Positions 54,043 to 62,083 of a stretch of 64,000 nucleotides of DNA are shown here, piece by piece. Position numbers and translations under genes: made by a program. The stretch covers positions 1 through 64,000 of the forward strand of contig CAZPRY010000011.1 in assembly GCA_964589175.1 (NCBI GenBank). Direction: 5' to 3'. Position 1 is the stretch's first letter. Each line of letters starts with the position of its first letter. The stretch is from CAZPRY01 sp964589175 (GTDB lineage Bacteria > Fidelibacterota > UBA2242). The notes beneath the pieces are model-generated. The model had not been told where the DNA came from, searched no databases, and saw only the letters and a list, made by a program, of their open reading frames with translations.

Positions 54043-54645
54043 ATGTTTCTTCCCAAATTACGCGAAGTAACCGAGGCTCTGAAATCGCTATTTTCGGCAC
54101 CCTATACGACGAAGTTTCCGGCCGGCGCCTACACACCCTGTCCGGAGTATCGCGGTTTTCCCAAGTATTTTGAGGAGCATTGCGTCGGCTGCGGAACCTG
54201 TGCACAGGTCTGCCCGCCGGGCGCCATTGAGATGCGGGACGACGTCGAAAAGCGAATCCGGACCCTGGAAATTAATTATACATCCTGCATCCAGTGCGGG
54301 CAGTGCGAGGAAAAATGCATTACCGGCGAGGGGATCAAGTTGACCCAGCATTTCGCAGTCTCCTCGATGAAGAAGGACGCCCCGGAAAACTTTGAGCGGG
54401 TGGAGAAGAAACTCGTGGCCTGCGAACTCTGCGGCGAGCCGATTGCCTGCCGGGATCACTTGCTTTTTATCCGGGAGCGCATGGGAGCCAAGGCCTATGC
54501 CCACCCGACCTTGCTCCTCGAGATCCAGAAAGAGTTCACGGCACCGGGGCCCGCGAATCCGAAAGCTCGCGTCCGCCGGGAAGACCTGGTGAAGCAGATT
54601 TGCCCGATATGTCGGCATAAAATCGTCGTTGCAGATGAATTTTGA
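54043..54645 (+). CDS. mbhN: group 4 hydrogenase ferredoxin subunit, NuoI-like
   Basis: This 200-residue Fe-S protein has two [4Fe-4S] motifs (CVGCGTCAQVCPPGAIE and CIQCGQCEEKCITGEG) in the layout of NuoI/MbhN. A C-terminal part with two extra cysteine pairs (CELCGEPIAC and CPICRHK) may bind another metal. It would be the electron entry bridge from ferredoxin or the HycB-like subunit to the small subunit. Its end overlaps the endopeptidase gene by 11 bases. Confidence 0.9.
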   Translation: MFLPKLREVTEALKSLFSAPYTTKFPAGAYTPCPEYRGFPKYFEEHCVGCGTCAQVCPPGAIEMRDDVEKRIRTLEINYTSCIQCGQCEEKCITGEGIKLTQHFAVSSMKKDAPENFERVEKKLVACELCGEPIACRDHLLFIRERMGAKAYAHPTLLLEIQKEFTAPGPANPKARVRREDLVKQICPICRHKIVVADEF

Positions 54646-55102
54646 GGAATTTACGGAAGCTCTTGCGAAGTATGCCCCGGAAAATATTTTGTTTGTCGGC
54701 CTCGGAAACGAGCTGCGGGGAGATGATGCGGCCGGACTAATTATGCTTGATCGATTCCGGCAGCGCCCAGCGTACCGGACCTCACATTTCATCAATGCGG
54801 GCAGCAATCCCGAAAATTACCTGCAAAAAATACTAAACGCAGATGCTGATCTGATCGTGTTTATCGATGCGGCGCGTTTCAGCGCCGTCCCCGGAACCAT
54901 TGCTGTCCTGGATTCGGAAAAAATCCTCGAATCGAATTTCAGCACCCATGCCTTTTCGATCAAATTGGTCGAGCAGTTTTTACGCCAGCAAAAGGAATAT
55001 GATTTTGTTTATATCGGTATTGAGCCGAATTCTACCGGGTTAGGCCACGAACTCAGCCTGCCAATTCGGGAAAGCATAGATCGGTTTTTTAATGGCGATT
55101 AA
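54635..55102 (+). CDS. hydrogenase maturation endopeptidase (HycI/HyaD family)
   Basis: This 155-residue protease clips the C-terminal extension of the hydrogenase large subunit after nickel insertion. The N-terminal nickel-recognition motif VGLGNELRGDDAAGL (with Asp), the FIDAAR segment and the HAFS His all match the M52 family. ATG 54635 is preferred over the upstream TTG 54629. It supports the view that the large subunit binds nickel and is processed. It overlaps both neighbouring genes. Confidence 0.93.
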   Translation: MNFEEFTEALAKYAPENILFVGLGNELRGDDAAGLIMLDRFRQRPAYRTSHFINAGSNPENYLQKILNADADLIVFIDAARFSAVPGTIAVLDSEKILESNFSTHAFSIKLVEQFLRQQKEYDFVYIGIEPNSTGLGHELSLPIRESIDRFFNGD

Positions 55103-56459
55103 CAGAAAGAAAATGTTCGGCAGCCGGACCGTTGATGTCGTTCTGCCCTTTCATACGTTGAACACCCTGCGGATTCGGATCGGCTGGTTCGTCAATCTGC
55201 GCTGGATAGCGGTATTTGCCATTCTGTCGGCGATACCGATCGGCCAGAGAATGTTCCAATTCGACATCGCCTACAGCCAGATCTTTCTGTTGTCGGCGGT
55301 CCTGATCATTCTGAACCTTGTCTATTTTTTTCTCTTTAAATATTTCCCCTTCCAACGCTTCCGGCAGGAACTGGTTTTCACCGAAATTCAGCTGATCGGC
55401 GACCTGATTATTATCTCCTTTTTAATCCATTATGCGGGCGGCCTGGCCAATCCGTTCTTCTTTCTTTACGTGGTGCATATCATCATCTCCGGGATTCTGT
55501 TCCAGGGCAGTATCCCGTATATCAACACCCTGCTGGTTGCGATTCTGTTGACGACCTGGACGATCCTGGAATATGTGGGAGCCGTGGATGTGTATCTGAT
55601 CGAGGCGGCCCCCATGCCGCTGTCGCTGATCATCACAACTCTGATCGCCTTCTATATCCTGATTTTTACCGTGACCTACGTCCTGGAGGATTTCCTGAAC
55701 CGCTACCGGACCCTGCATTCGATCTGTGATATGAAAGGGCAACTGCTGGAAAAGACGATGATCGAACGCGATAAGATGTTCCGGTTCACCGCGCACGAAC
55801 TGAAATCCCCGCTGACTACTCTGCGCAGCATGTTGAGCGTGCTGGACGAACTTTATGCCGACAAGATGCCGCCGGAAGCACGCGATATGATCACACGGGC
55901 GGTGCAGCGCAACGACCAGGTTCTGTTGATGGTCAAGGATATGATCGAGATTGCCCAGATCAAGCAGGGCATGCAGGGAAAAATCCTTCTGATTGTGGAT
56001 TATGAAGAAGCCCTGGCCAGAATAATCGAACCGCAAGGCGTCTATGCGCGGGATAAAAAAATCGATCTCGTGATCGAACCGGCCAATCAGAAAACCAGTA
56101 TCTACATCGATGTCCCCAGTCTGGAAAAGATCGTCGTGAATCTGGTGCATAACGCTATCCGCTACAGTCCCGAAGGCGCTAAAGTTACGGTGAAGCCATT
56201 CTCCAAACCGGGTAAATTCGGCTTAGCGGTGATCGATACCGGGATCGGTATCGCTGAGGAGGAACTGGGTAAAATCTTCGATGAATTCTTCCGCGGCAAG
56301 AACGCCAAACTGAAAGAGAAACTCGGAACCGGTCTGGGTCTGTCCCTGGTGAAGCAGCTTGTGGAGCAGATGGGCGGCCAGATTGCGGTCAGCAGTCAAC
56401 TCGGGGTGGGCAGCCAGTTCACCGTCGAAATCCCCAAACGCGCGCCGTCCCAGGCGTAA
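55092..56459 (+). CDS. membrane histidine kinase with RegB-type quinone-site motif
   Basis: This 455-residue sensor kinase has six predicted membrane helices (about 32-195), a short linker and a HisKA/HATPase core: H-box RFTAHELKSPLTTL with His235, N-box NLVHNAIRYSPEGA, G1 DTGIGIAEEELGKIFDEFF and G2 GTGLGLSLVKQL. Between helices 3 and 4 lies GGLANPF (residues 116-122), the GGxxNPF motif by which RegB/PrrB kinases sense the ubiquinone pool. Cys212 precedes the H-box, but the redox Cys of RegB is elsewhere, so it is not equivalent by position. The gene overlaps the endopeptidase gene by 11 bases and ends the operon. Confidence 0.92.
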   Translation: MAINRKKMFGSRTVDVVLPFHTLNTLRIRIGWFVNLRWIAVFAILSAIPIGQRMFQFDIAYSQIFLLSAVLIILNLVYFFLFKYFPFQRFRQELVFTEIQLIGDLIIISFLIHYAGGLANPFFFLYVVHIIISGILFQGSIPYINTLLVAILLTTWTILEYVGAVDVYLIEAAPMPLSLIITTLIAFYILIFTVTYVLEDFLNRYRTLHSICDMKGQLLEKTMIERDKMFRFTAHELKSPLTTLRSMLSVLDELYADKMPPEARDMITRAVQRNDQVLLMVKDMIEIAQIKQGMQGKILLIVDYEEALARIIEPQGVYARDKKIDLVIEPANQKTSIYIDVPSLEKIVVNLVHNAIRYSPEGAKVTVKPFSKPGKFGLAVIDTGIGIAEEELGKIFDEFFRGKNAKLKEKLGTGLGLSLVKQLVEQMGGQIAVSSQLGVGSQFTVEIPKRAPSQA

Positions 56460-56490
56460 TCCCGCCTATACCAATAAGTAAGAATGGAGT

Positions 56491-56512
56491 AAGGCCTCAT
56501 AGAGGCCTTTGA
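56491..56512 (+). terminator. weak hairpin after the hydrogenase operon
   Basis: Arms AAGGCCTC (56491-56498) and GAGGCCTT (56502-56509) form a stem of eight pairs with a three-base loop, followed by only three T before a G-rich stretch. It may end transcription of the operon, but the U-tract is poor. Confidence 0.4.
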
Positions 56513-56620
56513 GGGGGAATAATAGATGAAGCTGTGTGCACCCGACTCCAACGTAGTTCTGATATCTATTGTCCATCGCGGAAAGGGGTATGATTCTCCC
56601 GTACTGCCGTGATCGATCCG

Positions 56621-57583
56621 TCAAAGCGGAATCGTACCAATCGCCTTATTTATTTGCCGGGGCAGGTTTTTCCGGAGTGATTTCATCTCGTCTTCCAGTT
56701 TTTTTAACTCCAGTTCCAGAGGCGGATCTATATAGATATCGGGAAACTCAATCTCATCGAAGGGAATTGGGAAATTGAAGCGCATGTGCTTCGGACCCCA
56801 TTGACAACCGGGATATTTTCGAATAAAGATTTCATGCCGGCGTGGGGCTTCGTCCAGTTCGACCTTTACAACCTGCTTTTTACCCTGCCGGATATAGCCG
56901 ATCTCTATAGTATTGTCTTCTTCCAGATCGGATAGAATATTTTTGACATCATCGGGATCGTCGATTTTTTTAGCATCCATTTCGACGATCACGTCGCCGG
57001 CTTTCAGACCGGCATCGTCCGCCGGGCTGTAGTTTTCCACCTCGAGGATCAGGGTGCCTTTGGCATCCTTTGCATCAAAATATTCCGCCAGGTCGCGGTT
57101 CAGTTTAAAGAGATGAACGCCCAGGTAGGCTCCGCCGGGGTCGCAAAATGTATTCTTATCCCAGGTGAACGAATAGCCATGTTCGGGTTTCAATGCTCCG
57201 ATTTCGATTTCGACACTCATCTTTTGCTTATCCCGGATGATGTCGGTTTTCACTTTTGTTTCGGGCGCCGTGCGGCGCACCGCATGGGTGAGATCTTCAG
57301 GATCGCGGATTTTTTTATCGTCGAAATACTGAATGATATCGTCAACCTGCAAACCGGCTTTCTCCGCCGGGCTTTCCGCGATCACGCGCTCGATACGCAC
57401 GCCATGTGAGATATCCATCTCCTCTAATTCGGTATCCGGAATCCCGGCGATGCGGACGCCCAGGTAACCGCTTGCGCTTGACCAGCCAGCGAAACCGACT
57501 GCAGTGAAGCCGGCGAGAAGTAGCAGGACGCTGATTGGGATCGTTGCCTTCTTCCACGTTTGTCGAAGTATTTTGGTGCTCAT
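56621..57583 (-). CDS. exported double-PDZ protein without protease domain
   Basis: This 320-residue protein has an N-terminal signal or anchor helix (about 14-34) and two PDZ domains: GYLGVRIAGIPDTE... with SPAEKAGLQVDDIIQYFDDKKI (about 39-130) and GAYLGVHLFKLNRDL... with SPADDAGLKAGDVIVEMDAKKI (about 150-245). No trypsin-like or other catalytic domain is present. A Pro-rich and acidic C-terminal part ends in a charged helix (LELKKLEDEMKSLRKNLPRQI in outline). It may be a periplasmic adaptor for a protease or transport complex. An inverted repeat at 57599-57618 lies directly upstream. Confidence 0.85.
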   Translation of the reverse strand: MSTKILRQTWKKATIPISVLLLLAGFTAVGFAGWSSASGYLGVRIAGIPDTELEEMDISHGVRIERVIAESPAEKAGLQVDDIIQYFDDKKIRDPEDLTHAVRRTAPETKVKTDIIRDKQKMSVEIEIGALKPEHGYSFTWDKNTFCDPGGAYLGVHLFKLNRDLAEYFDAKDAKGTLILEVENYSPADDAGLKAGDVIVEMDAKKIDDPDDVKNILSDLEEDNTIEIGYIRQGKKQVVKVELDEAPRRHEIFIRKYPGCQWGPKHMRFNFPIPFDEIEFPDIYIDPPLELELKKLEDEMKSLRKNLPRQINKAIGTIPL

Positions 57584-57598
57584 CGAATCCTCCGTTTT

Positions 57599-57618
57599 TT
57601 CGTCATTCCTATGACGAA
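57599..57618 (-). repeat. inverted repeat upstream of the PDZ gene
   Basis: Perfect arms TTCGTCAT (57599-57606) and ATGACGAA (57611-57618) with a four-base spacer sit 16 bases upstream of the PDZ start codon. No terminator-like T-run on the minus strand follows, so a regulatory operator or a structured leader is more likely. Confidence 0.45.
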
Positions 57619-57728
57619 AGATTCGTCGAAAAAGTTTTACGTTTCCCGGTTAAAATCTGAGTTTTGGCAGTGCTGGCTGTTATTGGACAGATACTTTTAA
57701 TACGGGGTGATGAAACCGGAAATTTTAT

Positions 57729-58286
57729 CTAACCGTTCCCGATTTCATCCGGAGCGGTCTGCCTGAAAAGCTGGTCGTAACGGGCGTCGAGGGCGGCATT
57801 TGTGCCGCGTAGTCGATCGGCAACTGCCCGGCTCCATCTGCGGTAGACGCTTAAATCGGCCTCCGTCCACTCAGATGGCGGAAACTGGCTGCGATCTCCC
57901 AGGTTGCAGATTTTATCCGTCAGGCGGATCAGCCGGGCCGATGGAGAAAGGGATGGAATATTGGCCAGCTGTGCTTTGCGGCGTTCAACGGAAGTGAGAT
58001 TCTTATCGTCGGTGACTTCCAGAACGATATTCAGAACCACATCGCCGAAGAGCTCGCGAATCTGCAGCTCCTCCGTTCCGGCATGTTCGATGGTATCATG
58101 CAGGATTGCGGCAATGAGGGTGGTTGAATCGCTGATCCGGCCGATATCAGCGAGCGTTTCGGCGACTTCGAGCGGGTGCAGAACAAAGGGAACATCAGGC
58201 ATCCCCTTCTTGGATAATCCTCTGTGCTGGCTTGTCGCGAAGTGAACGGCTTTGAGCAACGTAGCGGTAGTGCAGTCTGCTGGCAT
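57729..58286 (-). CDS. HD-domain protein, small (p)ppGpp hydrolase-like (SpoT/MESH type)
   Basis: This 185-residue protein (ATG 58286, GGGAGAG upstream) matches the hydrolase domain of SpoT/Rel enzymes. Landmarks are HFATSQHRG, FVLHPLEVAETLADIG, the metal-binding AAILHDTIEHAGT (HD pair) and RLIRLTDKICNLGD. There is no synthetase, TGS or ACT domain, so it resembles small alarmone hydrolases that remove the 3' pyrophosphate of ppGpp, or dephosphorylate related nucleotides. It is divergent from the ilv operon across the attenuator region. Its actual substrate is unproven. Confidence 0.85.
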   Translation of the reverse strand: MPADCTTATLLKAVHFATSQHRGLSKKGMPDVPFVLHPLEVAETLADIGRISDSTTLIAAILHDTIEHAGTEELQIRELFGDVVLNIVLEVTDDKNLTSVERRKAQLANIPSLSPSARLIRLTDKICNLGDRSQFPPSEWTEADLSVYRRWSRAVADRLRGTNAALDARYDQLFRQTAPDEIGNG

Positions 58287-58419
58287 CTTTCTCTCTCCCA
58301 TCAAGATTTTCGGAACGCGATAACTTATGAAATTCCCGCCATCCGGGAAAGTCGTGCCGTTGAAAAAACGGCCAATTGGCCGAAGTTGCCGTAAATAATC
58401 GTCAAATATAAAAAAAGTG

Positions 58420-58448
58420 TTGACTCTCAGTGATAAAAAAATTAAAAT
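58420..58448 (+). promoter_or_regulatory. ilv: sigma-70 promoter of the ilv operon
   Basis: A -35 element TTGACT (58420-58425) and a -10 element TAAAAT (58443-58448) are separated by exactly 17 bases. Transcription would begin near 58455, about 17 bases before the leader peptide start, which suits an attenuator with a very short 5' leader. Confidence 0.75.
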
Positions 58449-58471
58449 CCACCCAATTCATTGTGAGTGTT

Positions 58472-58561
58472 ATGACTAAGTTGTCCTGGAACATAATCAG
58501 TATTATTAGCATTATCGGGATTATTGTACTTCTACTTAATCGGAGGGAAGGGGCAATTTAG
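58472..58561 (+). CDS. ilvL: ilv leader peptide (29 residues, Ile/Val/Leu-rich)
   Basis: A short frame starts at ATG 58472 and stops at TAG 58559-58561. Its residues 8-22 read IISIISIIGIIVLLL, 12 of 15 being branched-chain; over the 29 residues there are nine Ile, four Leu and one Val. This is the hallmark of a leader peptide whose translation senses charged tRNA-Ile, -Leu and -Val. It lies between the promoter and an intrinsic terminator, 92 bases before ilvD. The ribosome site is weak (GTGAGTG). Ribosomes stalling at the Ile/Val/Leu codons (58493-58537) would leave the antiterminator strand at 58545-58553 free. Confidence 0.85.
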   Translation: MTKLSWNIISIISIIGIIVLLLNRREGAI

Positions 58562-58619
58562 CAGGAAAAACAAAAACTTTTCAAAACCCCTTCCCAGAAA
58601 AAGGAAGGGGTTTTTTTTT
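58545..58619 (+). terminator. ilv: ilv attenuator: intrinsic terminator with competing antiterminator strand
   Basis: The terminator stem pairs AAAACCCCTTCC (58583-58594) with GGAAGGGGTTTT (58603-58614), 12 perfect pairs with an eight-base loop and a T-run to 58619. Inside the end of the leader frame, GGGAAGGGG (58545-58553) is the exact complement of CCCCTTCCC (58587-58595), so it can pair with the terminator's left arm instead. Translation through the leader to its stop covers 58545-58553 and lets the terminator form; stalling at starved Ile/Val/Leu codons allows antitermination and ilvD expression. Confidence 0.88.
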
Positions 58620-58653
58620 GCGCCAAAGATTGATAATACCGAAGGAGATCAGC

Positions 58654-60321
58654 ATGAACAGCGACAAGATCAAAGCAGGAATGGAGAGAGCCCCGCACCG
58701 GGCGCTACTGAAGGCCACCGGGAAAACCGACGAAGAAATCAAAAGACCCTTTATAGCGGTCGCCAATTCTTACACCGATATCGTCCCGGGGCATGTCGGA
58801 TTAAACGCAGTCGGGGAAATCGTCAAAGAGGCGATCTATGCGGCCGGCGGCGTGCCCTTTGTATTTAACACGATCGCGGTTTGCGACGGGATTGCGATGG
58901 GGCACATGGGCATGCGTTACAGCCTGATGAGCCGCGAGATCATCGCGGATTCGGTCGAGACGATGCTGCGCGCCCACTGCTTTGACGGGCTGGTCTGCAT
59001 TCCGAATTGCGACAAGATCATTCCGGGAATGCTCATGGCCGCCGTACGGGTCAACATTCCGACGATTTTCGTTTCGGGCGGACCGATGCGGGCAGGCAAG
59101 ACATCGACCGGAAAAACCGTGGATCTGATCTCTGTATTTGAGGGGATTGGCGCTCGCCAGGCAGGTAAAATTTCCGATGAAGAATTGAAAGATATCGAGG
59201 ACAATGCTTGTCCCGGCTGGGGCAGTTGCTCCGGTATGTTTACAGCCAACTCGATGAATTGTCTCTGCGAAGCGATCGGGATCGCGCTGCCCGGCAACGG
59301 CACGGTTCTGGCCGAAGATGAACATCGCCAGGATCTCTACCGGGAAGCCGGTCGGCGCATCGTCGCGATGATTGAAGAAGACCTGTGCCCACTGGACATC
59401 ATCACGCGTGAATCCATCGATAACGCCATTGTGCTGGATATGGCGATGGGAGGGTCGACCAACACCGTGCTGCACACATTGGCTCTGGCCAGTGAAGCCG
59501 GCATCGACTACGATCTTGCCCGAATGCACGAACTCTCGCAGAAAACGAAGAATATCTGCAAGGTTTCGCCGTCCAGCCCCTACCATGTCGAAGATGTCGA
59601 CCGGGCCGGCGGAATCAGCGCAATTTTAAAAGAAACCGGGCGGGAAGCCGGCCTGATCCACGGCGACTGCAAAACCGTCACCGGAAAGACATTAGCGGAA
59701 AATATCGAAACTGCCATTATCAAAGACGAGGCAGTCATTCATAAACTCGAAAATGCGTACAGTAAAACAGGAGGACTGGCGGTGTTGAGCGGCAACCTTG
59801 CACCGGAAGGCAGTGTCGTCAAGTACGCGGGAGTCAGTACATCGATGCAGAAATTCGAAGGACCGGCCGTGATTTTTGACAGCCAGGAAGAGGCCTGCGA
59901 AGGTATCCTGGCCGGAAAGGTAAAAGCCGGCGATGTGGTCGTCATTCGCTATGAAGGTCCCAAAGGCGGACCCGGCATGCAGGAGATGCTCTCACCGACA
60001 TCGTACATCATGGGACGCGGGCTGGGTGAGAGCGTGGCCCTGATTACCGACGGCCGCTTTTCCGGCGGTACGCGCGGCGCCTGTATCGGTCACATTGCCC
60101 CGGAAGCCGCCGACGGCGGGCCGATCGGCCTGCTGCGTGAAGGGGACCGCATCGCGATCGACATTCCGAACGGAAAACTGGAGGTCCTGCTGTGTGAAGT
60201 GGAACTGCAGAAACGCCGCAGCGAATGGAAACCACGCCCGCCGCGTGTGAATTACGGCGCATTGGGTCGCTATGCAAAGATGGCATCTTCCGCCAGTAAA
60301 GGTGCTGTACTTGAGTTATGA
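58654..60321 (+). CDS. ilvD: dihydroxy-acid dehydratase
   Basis: IlvD dehydrates 2,3-dihydroxy-isovalerate and -methylvalerate to the 2-oxo acids before transamination. The 555-residue product from ATG 58654 (GAAGGAGA upstream) has Fe-S cysteine motifs CIPNCDKIIPGM and GWGSCSGMFTANSMN, a further cysteine in NTIAVCDGIAMGH, and the C-terminal GPKGGPGMQEML. The longer frame from 58618 begins inside the terminator's downstream flank and is rejected. It is the first structural gene after the attenuator. The ilvB frame may start at its stop (ATGA). Confidence 0.97.
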   Translation: MNSDKIKAGMERAPHRALLKATGKTDEEIKRPFIAVANSYTDIVPGHVGLNAVGEIVKEAIYAAGGVPFVFNTIAVCDGIAMGHMGMRYSLMSREIIADSVETMLRAHCFDGLVCIPNCDKIIPGMLMAAVRVNIPTIFVSGGPMRAGKTSTGKTVDLISVFEGIGARQAGKISDEELKDIEDNACPGWGSCSGMFTANSMNCLCEAIGIALPGNGTVLAEDEHRQDLYREAGRRIVAMIEEDLCPLDIITRESIDNAIVLDMAMGGSTNTVLHTLALASEAGIDYDLARMHELSQKTKNICKVSPSSPYHVEDVDRAGGISAILKETGREAGLIHGDCKTVTGKTLAENIETAIIKDEAVIHKLENAYSKTGGLAVLSGNLAPEGSVVKYAGVSTSMQKFEGPAVIFDSQEEACEGILAGKVKAGDVVVIRYEGPKGGPGMQEMLSPTSYIMGRGLGESVALITDGRFSGGTRGACIGHIAPEAADGGPIGLLREGDRIAIDIPNGKLEVLLCEVELQKRRSEWKPRPPRVNYGALGRYAKMASSASKGAVLEL

Positions 60322-60350
60322 GGAATCCCCAAAATACTGACGAGGAAAAA

Positions 60351-62081
60351 ATGAATGGAGCAAAGATATTAATAGACGGATTGAAACGCGAAGGTGTGGA
60401 TACGATCTTCGGCTACCCCGGAGGCGTTGTCATTCCGATCTTCGATGTTCTCTACACGACCAAAGAGATTAAATTTTACCTGACCCGCCACGAGCAGGGC
60501 GCCGCCCACGCCGCCGACGGGTATGCGCGTTCGACCGGTAAAGTGGGCGTTTGCCTAGTGACCTCCGGGCCGGGTGCGACCAATACGATCACCGGAATCG
60601 CTACCGCTAAAATGGACTCATCGCCGATTGTCGTCATCAGCGGCCAGGTGCCTTCGGTCAATATCGGGACGGACGCCTTCCAGGAGACGGATATGCTCGG
60701 GCTGACCCGTTCGATCTGCAAACACAATTACCTGGTTCAGGACGTCAAGGATTTACCCGGAATCATCAAAGAGGCTTTTCATATTGCCCGAAGCGGGCGG
60801 CCGGGACCGGTATCGATCGATATCCCGGTTGATGTTTCGAGCGGCAAATTGAAAAATTATGTCTACCCGGAAACGATCGATTTGCCCGGTTACAAACCGT
60901 CAGTCAAGGCCAATTCCGGACAGATCATCAAATTGGCGCAGGCGATCGAAGAGGCCCGGAAACCGCTGCTCTACACGGGCGGTGGAATTGTCATCTCGGG
61001 CGCAACACCCGAACTGCTGCAGCTGATCGATAAAACCCGGATTCCGGTGGTGACGACCCTGATGGGTCTCGGAACGGTGCCGTACGATCATCCCTGTTTC
61101 CTGGGAATGCCCGGCATGCACGGAACGGTTGCGGCCAATAAAGCCCTGGTGGAATGCGACCTGTTGATCGCCGTCGGCGTGCGCTTCGATGACCGGATTA
61201 CCGGGCCGCGACAAACGTTTGCCGTTGGTAAAACCGTGGCGCATATCGATATCGATCCGGCCGAAATCAGCAAAAACGTGAAGGCCAATATTCCGGTTGT
61301 GGGTGATGCCAAGGGCGCCCTCGCGGAACTGACCGAAAAGGTCAAAGAACGCGCCCGCGATTCGTGGAATGAACAGACAGATGCCTGGAAGGCTGAATTC
61401 CCTTTGACCTACAAAGATGCCGGAAACGGAAGTGTCAATCCCCAGTATGTTATCGAACGCCTGAACGAGTTTGCGGAGAAAGACGCCATCATCGTGACCG
61501 ATGTCGGCCAGCAGCAGATGTGGACCGCCCTGTATTATCATCATCGCCTGCCGCGCCATTTCCTGAGCTCCGGCGGCCTCGGAACCATGGGCTTCGGATT
61601 ACCAGCGGCAATGGGCGCGGCGGTTGCGAATCCCGGCACCCAGGTCGTCTGCATTGCCGGGGACGGCGGTATTCAGATGAATATCCAGGAATTAGCCACG
61701 TGCGCCATCAATAAGATTCCGGTCAAAGTAATCGTACTTAATAATGCTTTTCTGGGTATGGTGCGGCAATGGCAGGATTTGTTCTGGGAAAAACGCTATT
61801 CGCAAACCTGCCTGAAACACGGACCCGATTGTCCGCCCGAATGTCGCGGGCCGAACGGAAACTGTCCGCCGCGCTACCTGCCAGATCTGATGAAAATAGC
61901 CGATGCGAACGGCATGGTCGGCTACCGGGCAACCAGTAAAGTCGAAGTGGATGAAATCCTGCAAAAAGGGCTGGCGGAAGAGGGCCCGGTGCTGATGGAA
62001 TTTTTCGTCAACCGGGAAGAGAATGTCTACCCGATGATATCTTCCGGAAAACCTTTGACTGAAATAATCATGGGAGCATAG
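60351..62081 (+). CDS. ilvB: acetolactate synthase large subunit
   Basis: This ThDP enzyme condenses two pyruvates, or pyruvate with 2-oxobutyrate, to acetohydroxy acids. ATG 60351 follows GAGGAAAA and gives 576 residues; ATG 60318, overlapping the ilvD stop, would add 11. Motifs are IFGYPGGVVIPIFD, the catalytic Glu region RHEQGAAHAADGYARSTGK, and the ThDP/Mg motif GDGGIQMNIQELATCAINKIPVKVIVLNN in outline. A roughly 20-residue cysteine-rich insertion (Cys487, 494, 498 and 505) sits between RYSQT and the usual LPDLMKIADANG segment. It forms the holoenzyme with IlvN. Confidence 0.96.
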   Translation: MNGAKILIDGLKREGVDTIFGYPGGVVIPIFDVLYTTKEIKFYLTRHEQGAAHAADGYARSTGKVGVCLVTSGPGATNTITGIATAKMDSSPIVVISGQVPSVNIGTDAFQETDMLGLTRSICKHNYLVQDVKDLPGIIKEAFHIARSGRPGPVSIDIPVDVSSGKLKNYVYPETIDLPGYKPSVKANSGQIIKLAQAIEEARKPLLYTGGGIVISGATPELLQLIDKTRIPVVTTLMGLGTVPYDHPCFLGMPGMHGTVAANKALVECDLLIAVGVRFDDRITGPRQTFAVGKTVAHIDIDPAEISKNVKANIPVVGDAKGALAELTEKVKERARDSWNEQTDAWKAEFPLTYKDAGNGSVNPQYVIERLNEFAEKDAIIVTDVGQQQMWTALYYHHRLPRHFLSSGGLGTMGFGLPAAMGAAVANPGTQVVCIAGDGGIQMNIQELATCAINKIPVKVIVLNNAFLGMVRQWQDLFWEKRYSQTCLKHGPDCPPECRGPNGNCPPRYLPDLMKIADANGMVGYRATSKVEVDEILQKGLAEEGPVLMEFFVNREENVYPMISSGKPLTEIIMGA

Positions 62082-62083
62082 CG

